From positions 1 through 64,000 of the forward strand of contig NZ_AFPK01000028.1 in assembly GCF_000220525.1 (NCBI RefSeq): a DNA stretch of 64,000 bases, given 5' to 3'. The DNA comes from Ochrovirga pacifica (GTDB taxonomy: Bacteria; Bacteroidota; Bacteroidia; Flavobacteriales; Flavobacteriaceae). Position 1 is the stretch's first letter, and every line of letters begins with the position of its first letter. Below, one piece after another: positions 43,176 through 53,079 of the stretch. A model generated the notes under the pieces. The model ran no database searches, was not told the origin of the DNA, and saw nothing but the letters and a program-made list of their open reading frames with translations. The translations under genes and the position numbers were made by a program.

Positions 43176-45194
43176 ATGAAATTACTGTTTAATTATATTC
43201 CAACTCAACTTTTGTTGGGAGTTCTTTTGGGGATTCTTTTTCCTCCTTCTGATTACAAGTTGGTACCTGTGATGGTAGTACTACTATTGGTATTATTGGC
43301 TTTGTGGAGTGCGGTTAAATTGATTAAAAATGATATAGCAAAAAACACAATTATCTTTTTTTTAGTTCTTTTTTTAGGAATGCAAACTTCGCATTTTGTA
43401 CAACTTAACATAACACAAAAATATCCAAAAACAACATCTTGTAGCCAACCAAACACACACAATTTGGTGAAAATCGTTTTGTATCAGGGGCTAAAATCAT
43501 CAAAAAAATACGTTCGTTTTTATGCAGATGTCCATAGGTTGGCTTGCAAACAATATGTAGGAAAAGTTTTAGTACAAATCCCCAAAAAAGAAAATAAGAA
43601 TTGGTTAATTGGCGATGTATTGCTAAGTCAATCTAAAATACATTCAATAGCACTGCCAGTTTCTCCATATCATTTTGATTACAAATCGTATTTGACTAGA
43701 AGCAATGTGTATCAAAAAATAGTGGTAAAAGAGGCACGAAAAATAGGAGAAGTAGGGTCTGTATTTATTAGCATTCAACAATTTAGAAATGCGATTGTAG
43801 AAAAATTACATCAAGCCAAAATTTCTAAAGAAACCCAAAGTCTTATGATGGCAATGCTATTGGGAGACAAAGAGTTGATTTCAGAAAGCACTCAAAAATC
43901 TTTTGTAGATTCTGGAGTGGTACATCTTATTGCTATTTCAGGAATGCATGTTGGAGTTTTGTATGTGTTGTTGTTGTGGACTTTTGGATTTTTAAAAAAA
44001 CCTTCCTGCGGTAAATGGCTGTATGTAGGTATTGTGTTGTTGTGTTTATGGTTGTTTGCTCTCTTTTCGGGCTTGTCTAGTTCTGTAGTTCGTTCTGTAA
44101 CGATGTTTAGTTTTGTGGTTGTTTCAAAACTGTTTCAGAGAAAAACATTGTTGTTAGAACCAATTTTAAGTTCTGCTTTGGTTTTGTTGATTGTGAAACC
44201 TAGTTTTTTGTTTGATGCTGGTTTTCAACTAAGTTATGCAGCTGTAATTAGTATTGTGGTATTTTATCCGGTGTTATCAAAAAGACTAAAATTCAATTCT
44301 AAAGTAAAACAGTATTTTGTAGATGTTTTATTAGTTTCTATGATTGCTCAGTTGGGTGTGTTGCCTTTGTCTTTGTACTATTTTCATCAATTTCCTTTTC
44401 AGTTTTTAATTGCTAATTTTTTTGCAGTATCGCTATTACCACTGGTACTTTATGGTGGTTTGGTAGTGCTTTTAAAGTTGATGTGGTTCTCTTTTTTTAA
44501 CTGGATAGAATATTATTTTGATCAAGCAATTTTAGGATATTTAAGAGTTATAGAGTATATCGCATCTTGGGAATCTTGGGTGGTAAGAGATATATCTTTT
44601 CAGCTAAGTTCTGTGTTTTTTTATTATTTGATAATTTTTTGTCTTTGGGATTTTTTGGTACAATTTAAAATTAAAAGTTTATACAGGGTTTTTATAGCTG
44701 TTATTGTATTTCAGACCTATTTAATAATTGATAGTTTTATAGCAAGTCGACAACAAGAATTGATTGTTCAGAATAATTATTTTACAAACTTGATTAGTGT
44801 TCAGAAAGGAACAAAATTGATTGTTTATGGAGAGCAAGAAACATCAAAAGAAATAAAAAATGCAATATTGCCATTGATTCATAAATCTAATGTGGATAGT
44901 CTACAGGTTTTATCCGATGAGGTTTTTGTCTTTAAGCAACAGTGGTATTGTATTGTTTCAGAGTCATTAGCTTACCAAAAACTAAGTAAAAAAGGAATGG
45001 TTTTGATTTTAAGAAACAATCCTAAGGTGCATTTAGAAAGGCTGCTAATAGCTTTAAAACCCAGACTTGTAATAATTGAAGCAAACAATTACAACACCAA
45101 TAGCCAAAAATGGAAAAGCACTTGTAATTTTTTACAAGTGCCTTTTTATAGTATAAGCGAAAAAGGTGCTTTTGTACTTACAACTGAGTTTTAA
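43176..45194 (+). CDS. ComEC/Rec2-family DNA-uptake channel protein
   Basis: A 672-aa polytopic membrane protein. An N-terminal DUF4131 region (about 1-170) is followed by the Competence domain with LLGDKELISEST and HLIAISGMHVGVLY (about 240-255). About the last 150 residues are soluble and look like a degenerate metallo-beta-lactamase remnant: I see no HxHxDH motif. ComEC moves single-stranded DNA inward in natural transformation. A hairpin terminator for the convergent thioredoxin gene lies inside its 3' coding end, and the two genes overlap by 17 bases. Confidence 0.85.
   Translation: MKLLFNYIPTQLLLGVLLGILFPPSDYKLVPVMVVLLLVLLALWSAVKLIKNDIAKNTIIFFLVLFLGMQTSHFVQLNITQKYPKTTSCSQPNTHNLVKIVLYQGLKSSKKYVRFYADVHRLACKQYVGKVLVQIPKKENKNWLIGDVLLSQSKIHSIALPVSPYHFDYKSYLTRSNVYQKIVVKEARKIGEVGSVFISIQQFRNAIVEKLHQAKISKETQSLMMAMLLGDKELISESTQKSFVDSGVVHLIAISGMHVGVLYVLLLWTFGFLKKPSCGKWLYVGIVLLCLWLFALFSGLSSSVVRSVTMFSFVVVSKLFQRKTLLLEPILSSALVLLIVKPSFLFDAGFQLSYAAVISIVVFYPVLSKRLKFNSKVKQYFVDVLLVSMIAQLGVLPLSLYYFHQFPFQFLIANFFAVSLLPLVLYGGLVVLLKLMWFSFFNWIEYYFDQAILGYLRVIEYIASWESWVVRDISFQLSSVFFYYLIIFCLWDFLVQFKIKSLYRVFIAVIVFQTYLIIDSFIASRQQELIVQNNYFTNLISVQKGTKLIVYGEQETSKEIKNAILPLIHKSNVDSLQVLSDEVFVFKQQWYCIVSESLAYQKLSKKGMVLILRNNPKVHLERLLIALKPRLVIIEANNYNTNSQKWKSTCNFLQVPFYSISEKGAFVLTTEF
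45118..45141 (-). terminator. Terminator hairpin inside the comEC coding end
   Basis: GCACTTGTAA (45118-45127) and TTACAAGTGC (45132-45141) form a perfect 10-bp stem with a 4-base loop. Read on the minus strand it lies 37 bases after the thioredoxin stop and is followed by TTTT; on the plus strand it is followed by CTTTTTA but lies 53 bases before the comEC stop. Confidence 0.6.
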
Positions 45195-45705
45195 ATTGTT
45201 TTTCAAAAGTTTCCCAGTCACTATTTTTGTACGTTTCTTGAGCCATAAAAGTTATAATTTTTTCCATTTGGGTAGGTTTTAAATACCCTGGAACAGCTTC
45301 AACATAATTGTTCTCTTTGTCTAAAAAAACAGTGGCAGGATAAGCTAATTTACCTTTTAAAAGTACATAAGCAAGTTCGTGCACCCCATTTCTTCCATTG
45401 TTAATGTAATTAAACGTTTCACCTTTGTAGGTTAGGGTTTCTCTTTGCTCTGCATTGAACTTTACCGCATAATAATTTTTATTGATGTACGCAGCAATTT
45501 TGTCATGTCCATAAGTTGCTTGGTCCATTTTTTTACACCAACCACACCAATCTGTATACACATCAATTAAAATAGGTTTTGGATTGGTTTTGTTAAGAGT
45601 AATGGCTTCTTCAAAACTAATCCATTTAATTTTTACAGGCTTTGGATTGTTTGCTACTAATAGCAATGAAGAAAATAGCAATAAAGCAGAGAAAATTTTT
45701 TTCAT
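45178..45705 (-). CDS. Periplasmic thioredoxin-fold protein
   Basis: A 175-aa exported protein with signal peptide (about 1-18). The thioredoxin-like domain has the redox motif WCGWCKKMD (about 51-59) and a cis-Pro segment AYPATVFLD. This is the DsbD-gamma/DUF255-like type, probably reducing periplasmic disulfides. Its 3' end overlaps comEC by 17 bases. It lies 52 bases after the peptide transporter gene on the same strand. Confidence 0.85.
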   Translation of the reverse strand: MKKIFSALLLFSSLLLVANNPKPVKIKWISFEEAITLNKTNPKPILIDVYTDWCGWCKKMDQATYGHDKIAAYINKNYYAVKFNAEQRETLTYKGETFNYINNGRNGVHELAYVLLKGKLAYPATVFLDKENNYVEAVPGYLKPTQMEKIITFMAQETYKNSDWETFEKQFKTQL

Positions 45706-45757
45706 AAAATTATGTTTGTTAGAACAGTCGAATTTACTAAAATAGCCTTACTCAATG

Positions 45758-47521
45758 CTACGTAATTCCATGCATTTTTTTAACCAAAGTTTTGTTCAAT
45801 AATGCTACCAAAATTCCAGAAACAATTGGAACAAAAGTAAAAATAAGGAAAAAGGTAGATAAGTCATACTGATGGGTAATGTTTTCAATTTGTCCACCTA
45901 AAGATCCTGCTATTTTGTTACCAATGGCAATGGCCAAGTACCACATACCATACATAAAACCAATCATTCTTGCGGGCATTAACTTACTTACTTGCGATAG
46001 CCCAACAGGAGACAAACATAACTCTCCTAAAGTATGGAAAAGATAAGCGAAAATTAACCAAATCATACTCACTCTTACGGCACCAGGTAATGCATCTGAT
46101 GGTACTGCTTTGGCTCCAAAAGCTAAAAAGGCAAATCCAACTCCTAATAATACCAGACCAAGACCGTACTTTTGAGCTGATGTAGGGTTGTACTTACTTT
46201 CCCACCATTTAGAAAACAAAGAAGCAAAAGCAATAATAAAAAAGGAATTTAAAGTACTAAACCAAGAAACTGTTACCGTGGTAACATCGGCAGAAAATTC
46301 TTTATAAACCATACCTCCTACAATTCCCCAAATAAGCAAAAAGCTTATGATAAGCATAAAGTTAGAAATCTTGATAAGTTTATGAGTTTGCTTGTACAAT
46401 AAAAACAATACCCAAGAGATAATAACTAAAGGAATAACGGTAAGTAGAGTGTTGATAATGTTAAAAATTACAGCATAGTTTCCAGTTAGTTCTCTTTGTG
46501 TGTAATCACGAGCAAAAATAACCAATGAAGTTGCTCCTTGTTCAAAAGACATCCAAAAGAAAACGGTAAATATTGCAAAAATAATAAGAGCTACCATTCG
46601 GTCTCTTACCACTCTTTCGTATCTTACAATTCGGCTAATGGCTAATACCAAAAATAAACCTAAGGTGATTAAAATAATCTGAGTTGGTCCTGCAAGATTA
46701 TCTGATTCTCCAATAAACTTTTGAGGTAGCAAGTGCATATTAGCAATTTTTGACATAGGATCGTTAAGCAAATACAATAAACCAACAACAGAACAAATAA
46801 CAATTAAGACTTTATCAATTATTGTAAATTTGTTAGTGTCTTCAGTTTTTACTTTTACCTTTTTTTCACGCTTTGGCACAGCTCCAATTTCACCAAATAA
46901 AGGTGAAGCAAGCCAAAACTGTAAAGTTCCAAACAGCATAAAGATTCCTGCCAAACCAAAACCATAAGCCCAACCTTTTGTTTCGGCTAGATAACCACAA
47001 AGCATCATTCCAAAAAATGCACCTGCATTTACACCCATATAGTAAATTGTGTATGCACCATCTTTTTTTTGAGGAACGTTTTTGTACATTTCAGAAATAA
47101 TAGAAGTCATATTAGGCTTAAAAAAACCAGTACCTAATACTAATAAAGCAAGACCTACATACAAAGAGGCTTCTGTTTCTAAAGCCATAGAAGCATGTCC
47201 TAAGGTCATAATAAAGGCTCCTATAACTACAGCCCATTTGTATCCTGTAACTTTATCTGCTATAATTCCACCAAGAATAGGAGTAATGTATAGCAAACTG
47301 GCATAAGTACCAAATAAAGCACCTGCTTGTTCAGGGCTCCATCCCCAACCAGGGTTGTTTACTCCTGTAATTGCCATGGTTAAAAAGTTAACTAATAAGA
47401 CTCTCATTCCATAAAAAGAGAAACGTTCCCACATTTCTGTGAAAAAAATAACAAACAATCCTGCAGGGTGTCCTAAGATTGTTTTTTGATTGGTTTCTGA
47501 ACCACCATAAATATACTCCAT
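45758..47521 (-). CDS. POT-family proton-coupled peptide transporter
   Basis: A 587-aa major-facilitator permease that imports di- and tripeptides with protons. The signature FFTEMWERFSFYGMR (ExxERFxxYG) is near residue 30, and about 14 hydrophobic helices are present, two more than the MFS core as usual for POT. The motif GTGFFKPNMTSI in the first half is also typical. It has its own -7 box (47544-47551). A cytosolic loop rich in Lys/Glu (about residues 215-232) is unremarkable. Confidence 0.92.
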   Translation of the reverse strand: MEYIYGGSETNQKTILGHPAGLFVIFFTEMWERFSFYGMRVLLVNFLTMAITGVNNPGWGWSPEQAGALFGTYASLLYITPILGGIIADKVTGYKWAVVIGAFIMTLGHASMALETEASLYVGLALLVLGTGFFKPNMTSIISEMYKNVPQKKDGAYTIYYMGVNAGAFFGMMLCGYLAETKGWAYGFGLAGIFMLFGTLQFWLASPLFGEIGAVPKREKKVKVKTEDTNKFTIIDKVLIVICSVVGLLYLLNDPMSKIANMHLLPQKFIGESDNLAGPTQIILITLGLFLVLAISRIVRYERVVRDRMVALIIFAIFTVFFWMSFEQGATSLVIFARDYTQRELTGNYAVIFNIINTLLTVIPLVIISWVLFLLYKQTHKLIKISNFMLIISFLLIWGIVGGMVYKEFSADVTTVTVSWFSTLNSFFIIAFASLFSKWWESKYNPTSAQKYGLGLVLLGVGFAFLAFGAKAVPSDALPGAVRVSMIWLIFAYLFHTLGELCLSPVGLSQVSKLMPARMIGFMYGMWYLAIAIGNKIAGSLGGQIENITHQYDLSTFFLIFTFVPIVSGILVALLNKTLVKKMHGIT

Positions 47522-47543
47522 ACGATCATCAAATTAAAAACAA

Positions 47544-47551
47544 CAAAGATA
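47544..47551 (-). promoter_or_regulatory. -7 box of the POT transporter gene
   Basis: It reads TATCTTTG on the minus strand, 22 bases before the ATG, directly downstream of the terminator of the DUF5723 gene. Confidence 0.55.
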
Positions 47552-47567
47552 TCATCCTATTCATAAA

Positions 47568-47593
47568 AAAAGACTGCTGTTTAGCAGTCTTTT
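47568..47593 (-). terminator. Terminator of the DUF5723 gene
   Basis: AAAAGACTGCT (47568-47578) and AGCAGTCTTTT (47583-47593) form a perfect 11-bp stem with a 4-base loop and a T run on the minus strand, 30 bases past the stop. Confidence 0.9.
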
Positions 47594-47622
47594 AATTTAC
47601 AAATGTAGATAAAATAGGTTTG

Positions 47623-48960
47623 TTAATTAGCATTTAGCCATTTGTTGTAGCCAAATACTAAATTAATACCAAATTGAAGATTGATATTTTGAGCATCTTC
47701 GGGTTTGGCAAATATTTGGTTTACATTGTCTGATACTAAATACAATTGTAAAGGTCCTAGTTTGGTGGCAAGGTTAAAACCAAAGTCCAAATTACCTTGA
47801 GCATTTTTAATACCTACAATACCGTAGGTTGTTTTGTCTAAAGCAATATTATATCCCAAAGCAATTACTGACTCAGTATTTTTAATAGTGTGTTTGTTAA
47901 ACATTGTAGCTCTAAAAAGGTGTTTACTTGCCAGCAAATAACTTAAAGAAGCGTAAGAGTTGGTTGCCAATTTAGTGGTATAAGATTTTCCTTCTCTTTC
48001 GCCCATTTCTAGGTCTTCGTCCAATTCGTCTTCTAATTTGTCTAAAATGTCATCATCGGTTTTTAGGTCTACTCCGTCTACAATTAAGTTTTGGGTATCT
48101 TCAATATAGTATTCTTTTACTCCTTTTTTCCAAGTGATAGAGCCTATGTCGTTTACTGCAACTTCTAGGTTTAGGTTAGGGATTATTTCATAAGTTGCTC
48201 CTATATCAAAGCCCAATCCTGTGTTGTCAGTTGTAAATTCAAATTCATTGTTGTCTGCTAGCTGAATTCCAGTAACTCTAGCTACAGCATTTCTCGTGTT
48301 AATTGTCCATGTATAATCGTCGTTAACTTGTATGCTTGCAAAAGCGTTGTTCTGAGTTGACCCATTTGCTAGTCCAATCAAAGATTTTATTCTTATACCA
48401 ACGGCCAGTTTGTTGTTAAAAAATTGTTGTGTAAATCCTACACCACTTTCTATATATGCTGTTGTATTAAGTTGGTCGTCTATAAAAATCCCATTGCTTT
48501 CTTGGGTCAATCCATTTGCCATTAAATGAATCAGTCCTTTTTTGCTCATTTGCCAGTTTACATTTTCTCTAGCATTGATAAAGAAACTAATTGACCCTTT
48601 TTTTCTTTTAAAAGCCAAGTTTAGAAGAGTAACATTGGCAGTTTGACTTAATGTATTGTAATCACCTTTAATTGTATTGTATGTATTTAAAAAATCATAT
48701 TCTAATCTGTTTGTGCCTGGAACTTCCTTTAATAAGTCTGAAGCAGTAAATCCGTTACTAAGTTGTGCACCTACACCTCCTAAACCAGGCAACCCTAAAG
48801 AAAAAGAATTTTTTGGGATGTAAACTGGAGAGATATTGGTGGTTTGAAGAACATAATCTCCTAAATGGAATAAGGAAACTTGACTATTTTGTGCACAAAC
48901 ACTGTGACTTGTAAAGACAGTGTTTGCCATTAAGGCTATCAATTTAATTGTGTTTTTCAT
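47623..48960 (-). CDS. DUF5723-family outer-membrane protein
   Basis: A 445-aa exported protein with signal peptide (about 1-23, ending VCAQ). Alternating hydrophobic/polar strands through the body and an aromatic-rich end (LQFGINLVFGYNKWL) suggest a beta-barrel. The segment SLGLPGLGG early on and the overall plan match DUF5723. An acidic stretch (about 290-325) interrupts the barrel pattern. It lies 11 bases downstream of the large lipoprotein gene, so the two products may form a surface pair. The function is unknown. Confidence 0.75.
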   Translation of the reverse strand: MKNTIKLIALMANTVFTSHSVCAQNSQVSLFHLGDYVLQTTNISPVYIPKNSFSLGLPGLGGVGAQLSNGFTASDLLKEVPGTNRLEYDFLNTYNTIKGDYNTLSQTANVTLLNLAFKRKKGSISFFINARENVNWQMSKKGLIHLMANGLTQESNGIFIDDQLNTTAYIESGVGFTQQFFNNKLAVGIRIKSLIGLANGSTQNNAFASIQVNDDYTWTINTRNAVARVTGIQLADNNEFEFTTDNTGLGFDIGATYEIIPNLNLEVAVNDIGSITWKKGVKEYYIEDTQNLIVDGVDLKTDDDILDKLEDELDEDLEMGEREGKSYTTKLATNSYASLSYLLASKHLFRATMFNKHTIKNTESVIALGYNIALDKTTYGIVGIKNAQGNLDFGFNLATKLGPLQLYLVSDNVNQIFAKPEDAQNINLQFGINLVFGYNKWLNAN

Positions 48961-48971
48961 TGTCTTTACTT

Positions 48972-50753
48972 TTATTCGTTATCACTAAATTTTAAATCTC
49001 CTACCAGTCCTAATTGCATTCTAACAGTGTCTGTTGTTCTTAGTTTAATAGCATCAGGTGTGTTGTCTCCGTTGTTATCGGTAGAATTAAAAGTAACAAT
49101 CAAATTAATTTTGGTTGCTTGCGCTAAAAGATCAATTTCATTTTCTGTAAAAACAAGTTCTGTATGTTGGTCAGAAATAGTTCCTGTAACAGTACCATTG
49201 GCATCAATGCTTCCGGTGGAATAACCATCATTTCCTATAGGACAAGCGTTGAATGCTTCTACAGTTTTGTCAATACCTAAATTGTTGTTTTGATTGTCTA
49301 AAAATTGCAATTGAATAGTTCCTGCCAAAGGCATGGCATTGATGGTTCTTACATCTAACGTGATGCTTTTTGCGTTTTCTTGAATGTCTTCTGCATTATC
49401 AAAGTCAATTTCTTCACTAAAACTAAGTCCATCAAAAGAGGCGTGTAGTGGAATTTCTACATCAATGGTTACATCTAGGCTGTTTGCTGGGTTAAAAAAG
49501 TTATCGTTTGTGGTAGTAGCTCCTGGGTTGGCAATTCCAGAAACATTTAGGTTGAATTCCGTAGGCTTTTGATTTAACAAATCAACAAGGTTAGAGTTCT
49601 TGTTGTTAAGTATAATTTCTGTAGTTGTGCTCGTAGATGTCACTCCACCATCGGTTGATGTTCCTGCATCAAAAACAACATAATTAATTCCGTTATCTTT
49701 AAGAATATGATCATTAGTACTACCATTGTCAATAATCATTAAATTATTGTTTGTATTGGCATTGGTGCTAATGTTGTCTAGTTCCAAACCAATAGGAAAT
49801 CCATAAGTGTTGTTGGCAGAAATTTTTAGTGTTGGGTTTTTAAAAGCAATATTTCCATCTCCTAATTCTTCAAAAAAATCCAACTCAAACGTTTGATTAT
49901 TTACTTGAAAAGAACGGTTTTTAAAATCACCCAAAGCTGCTTCTATTTCAAGCCCAGCTGTTGTAATGGTGTAGGCCAAAAGATTGTTTTTATTAATGGC
50001 ATCGTTTTCTTCAAAATTGATGATTGCATTTAATTCTACAGCAAGATTGTTAAAACCATTTTTTGTTTTTGGATTTAAGCTATCATAAGTAAGTTCTAGC
50101 ATATATTCACTTAAATCTACATCGGCCAATGTAATATCGCTACCAGAGTTGTTGTTCAAAACAAAAGTTTCTGAAAATTCGGAATTATCAGATTTTCTTA
50201 TCAGTGATGGAATAGTAAACGTAACCACAGTTTCTGAACTAGTGTTGGTAAATAGGTTGATGGCTAAATTCCCTGAACGAAACTGAATTTGCTTAAAATC
50301 TTCATTTAACGGTGTGTTGTCTGCTTGTGTTAAAGGTTCAATTTCGTAAAAGTTTTCTTCTACCTGATCTCCTGAAACAGTACCTAAGGCGTAGTTAAAG
50401 TCACCATCCGGAATTTCGTCCGTATTGTCAAAAAGCTTAAATTCTCCTTCAAAGCCTTGATTATCTACCTTTACAAAATCGTCATTACCAGAGCCACTCA
50501 AACTTTCACTGTAGGTAAAAGAAATCAGAGAATTGGTTCCATCTTGTGTTTCTCCTACGGTTAAATCTTCTCCAAGTTCCTCAAACAATTCTGTGGCAGT
50601 ATAGCTTACATATCCTACGGGTAGGGCAATTTGTAGTTCGGGATCTACAATTTCCTTTTCAAAAAAGGAAGTATCAAAAGAGTCTGCACAGCTACTCAGT
50701 AATACAGAGCAGGTAGCCAAAACTCCCAATGTTTTTAGGGTATAGTTTTTCAT
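48972..50753 (-). CDS. Large outer-membrane lipoprotein of unknown function
   Basis: A 593-aa protein with lipoprotein signal (lipobox LLSSC, about 18-22) and an Asp/Asn-rich, beta-strand-rich body. The two halves have similar strand patterns (LVTFTIPSLI..., LDVTIDVEIPL...), suggesting tandem immunoglobulin-like modules, but I recognise no named domain. Its Asp/Asn content would suit calcium binding. It is first in the operon with the DUF5723 barrel gene. This pair recurs as neighbours in flavobacteria as far as I recall, which would support a joint envelope role. Confidence 0.65.
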   Translation of the reverse strand: MKNYTLKTLGVLATCSVLLSSCADSFDTSFFEKEIVDPELQIALPVGYVSYTATELFEELGEDLTVGETQDGTNSLISFTYSESLSGSGNDDFVKVDNQGFEGEFKLFDNTDEIPDGDFNYALGTVSGDQVEENFYEIEPLTQADNTPLNEDFKQIQFRSGNLAINLFTNTSSETVVTFTIPSLIRKSDNSEFSETFVLNNNSGSDITLADVDLSEYMLELTYDSLNPKTKNGFNNLAVELNAIINFEENDAINKNNLLAYTITTAGLEIEAALGDFKNRSFQVNNQTFELDFFEELGDGNIAFKNPTLKISANNTYGFPIGLELDNISTNANTNNNLMIIDNGSTNDHILKDNGINYVVFDAGTSTDGGVTSTSTTTEIILNNKNSNLVDLLNQKPTEFNLNVSGIANPGATTTNDNFFNPANSLDVTIDVEIPLHASFDGLSFSEEIDFDNAEDIQENAKSITLDVRTINAMPLAGTIQLQFLDNQNNNLGIDKTVEAFNACPIGNDGYSTGSIDANGTVTGTISDQHTELVFTENEIDLLAQATKINLIVTFNSTDNNGDNTPDAIKLRTTDTVRMQLGLVGDLKFSDNE

Positions 50754-50836
50754 ATAAAAAAGGTTTAGTAGTACAAAAAGTCTAATACTAAAGTACTAAA
50801 TTATAATTAATATATGTTAACTGATAAAATCCCTTA

Positions 50837-50870
50837 TTGCTCCATAATATTTTTATAGGATGTATATTTG
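50837..50870 (+). promoter_or_regulatory. Promoter of the HMG-CoA reductase operon
   Basis: TTG (50837-50839), a 23-base spacer, and TATATTTG (50863-50870) match the Bacteroidota -33/-7 pattern, 27 bases before the ATG. Confidence 0.65.
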
Positions 50871-50896
50871 CATGAAAACTAATTGAACAAAAACAA

Positions 50897-52168
50897 ATGG
50901 CAGCACTGATTTCTGGTTTTTCTAAACTAACCAAAACTGAAAAAATTGATTGGTTGGCTCAAAATTTTTTGCAAAACACAAAAGAAGCCAAAGAAATTCT
51001 TAGAACCTATTGGAACTCTGATGAAAAACTACAACAGTTACACGATGATTTTATAGAGAATACCATTTCTAACTTTTATATGCCTTATGGAATTGCTCCA
51101 AATTTTATGATTAACGGAAATCATTATACCATACCAATGGCTATAGAAGAAAGCTCTGTAGTAGCAGCAGCTTCTTTGGTTGCTAAATTTTGGTCTAACA
51201 AAGGTGGGTTTACTGCTAAAGTCATAAATACAGTAAAAGTTGGACAAGTACATTTTATGTATCAAGGATCTAAAGCTGATTTGGAGCGTTATTTTAGTGC
51301 TAAAAAAGACGAATTATACAGAGCTACTAAAGACATTACCAAAAACATGGAAAAACGTGGTGGTGGAATTTTAGACATTGAACTTAGAGACATAACCAGT
51401 CATTTAGAAAACTACTATCAACTACATGTAACTTTTGAAACGGTAGATTCTATGGGAGCAAATTTTATCAATTCCTGCTTAGAAGCTATGGCCAATGTGT
51501 TTAAAAACAATGAGGTAGAAATAGTAATGAGTATTTTGTCTAATTATGTGCCAGAGTGTTTGGTAAAAGCATCGGTAAGTTGCCATGTTGATGATTTACA
51601 TCCTACAGATGGAGCTTTGTTCGCTAAAAAAATGGAGCAGGCAGTAGCTATAGCCAATGTAGAACCACATAGAGCAGTAACGCACAATAAAGGAGTGATG
51701 AATGGAATTGATGCTGTGGTAATTGCAACGGGTAATGATTTTAGAGCCATAGAAGCAGGGGTTCATGCATATGCAGCCAAATCGGGAAAATATAAAAGTT
51801 TAACCAAATGTCAAATAAAAGATGATGTGTTTACATTTTCTATAGAAATTCCTTTGGCCTTAGGAACAGTAGGAGGTTTAACTAGTACTCATCCATTATC
51901 CAAACTGTCATTAGAAATACTAGGCAATCCATCCGCCAAAGAGTTGATGCAAATTATTGCTGTGGCAGGACTGGCTCAGAATTATGCTGCTTTAAGAGCT
52001 TTAACAACTACAGGTATTCAGGAGGGACATATGAAAATGCATTTGGTAAACATCCTAAATCAGCTAGAAGCAGATGCTGAAGAAAAGGAAAAAGTTACCT
52101 TAGCCATGAAAGGAAAAACAGTTAGTTATAGCGGAGTAGTAGCAGCGTTAGAAAAAGTAAGAGCTTAA
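50897..52168 (+). CDS. Hydroxymethylglutaryl-CoA reductase, class II type
   Basis: A 423-aa HMG-CoA reductase. Recognisable segments are the substrate loop with Glu in PMAIEESSVVAAAS, ATGNDFRAIEAG with the catalytic Asp, and TSTHPLSKLS with the His. Class II (so-called degradative) length and sequence are seen, but in Flavobacteriia this form serves mevalonate synthesis for isoprenoids. It is coupled to a GYDIA GHMP kinase by a TAATG overlap, supporting the biosynthetic direction. Confidence 0.9.
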   Translation: MAALISGFSKLTKTEKIDWLAQNFLQNTKEAKEILRTYWNSDEKLQQLHDDFIENTISNFYMPYGIAPNFMINGNHYTIPMAIEESSVVAAASLVAKFWSNKGGFTAKVINTVKVGQVHFMYQGSKADLERYFSAKKDELYRATKDITKNMEKRGGGILDIELRDITSHLENYYQLHVTFETVDSMGANFINSCLEAMANVFKNNEVEIVMSILSNYVPECLVKASVSCHVDDLHPTDGALFAKKMEQAVAIANVEPHRAVTHNKGVMNGIDAVVIATGNDFRAIEAGVHAYAAKSGKYKSLTKCQIKDDVFTFSIEIPLALGTVGGLTSTHPLSKLSLEILGNPSAKELMQIIAVAGLAQNYAALRALTTTGIQEGHMKMHLVNILNQLEADAEEKEKVTLAMKGKTVSYSGVVAALEKVRA

Positions 52169-53079
52169 TGAAGACATTTTACAGCAACGGAAAATTATTG
52201 ATTTCAGGTGAATATTTAGTGTTAGACGGAGCTTTGTCTTTGGCAGTGCCTACAAAATACGGGCAAACACTAGAGTTAAAAGAGAACCAAAGCAATTGTA
52301 TTGAATGGCACAGTTACAATGTAAATAAAGAATGTTGGTTTAGTGCAACTTTTAACATTAACACACTAACTTTACTTACTTTTAATGATAAAAAAATAGC
52401 AGCTACACTTCTGGAAATATTGCAAACAGCCAAAAAATTGAATCCTAATTTTTTAAAAGAATCTAAAGGACTGTCTGTAAAAACAACTTTGAATTTCCCT
52501 AATGAATGGGGCTTGGGTACATCTTCAACCTTAATCAATAACATTGCACAATGGGCAGAAATTAACGCTTTTGAACTGCTAGAAAAATCTTTTGGAGGTA
52601 GTGGATATGATATTGCTTGTGCACAATACGATACTCCTATATTTTTTAAAAGAAACGGAGTTTGTCCAACAATTGAACCTGTAAATTTTAATCCTAAATT
52701 TAAAGACCAATTGTTTTTTGTGTACTTAAATCAAAAGCAAGATAGTAAAGAAGGAATTCAAATGTATCGTTCTTTAACCATTGATAAAAAGAACTCTATT
52801 TCTAAAATTAATCAATTAACTCTAACAATGGTTCAAGCTGATGAACTGTCTGTTTTTGAGCAATGTGTAACCGAACATGAAACAATTATTGCTAATTTGT
52901 TAGGAATACAGCCTGTAAAAACACAATTGTTTTCTGATTATTTAGGATCAGTAAAAAGCTTGGGTGCTTGGGGGGGAGATTTTGTAATGGTAACAGGTAC
53001 AAAAGAAGAAGTAGCTTCTTATTTTGTACCTAAAGGATATTCAATTATTTTTTCTTTTAATGAATTATTGTTGAACTAG
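52168..53079 (+). CDS. GYDIA-family GHMP kinase (mevalonate pathway)
   Basis: A 303-aa GHMP kinase. The ATP loop is WGLGTSSTLI (about 111-120), and the family-naming motif is FGGSGYDIACAQ (about 140-151), whose Asp is the expected catalytic base. The GYDIA subfamily is restricted to Bacteroidota and lies next to mevalonate genes; the exact substrate (mevalonate, phosphomevalonate or related) is not settled by sequence. It overlaps HMG-CoA reductase by one base (TAATG) and shares a CTAG stop overlap with the convergent downstream gene. Confidence 0.85.
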   Translation: MKTFYSNGKLLISGEYLVLDGALSLAVPTKYGQTLELKENQSNCIEWHSYNVNKECWFSATFNINTLTLLTFNDKKIAATLLEILQTAKKLNPNFLKESKGLSVKTTLNFPNEWGLGTSSTLINNIAQWAEINAFELLEKSFGGSGYDIACAQYDTPIFFKRNGVCPTIEPVNFNPKFKDQLFFVYLNQKQDSKEGIQMYRSLTIDKKNSISKINQLTLTMVQADELSVFEQCVTEHETIIANLLGIQPVKTQLFSDYLGSVKSLGAWGGDFVMVTGTKEEVASYFVPKGYSIIFSFNELLLN

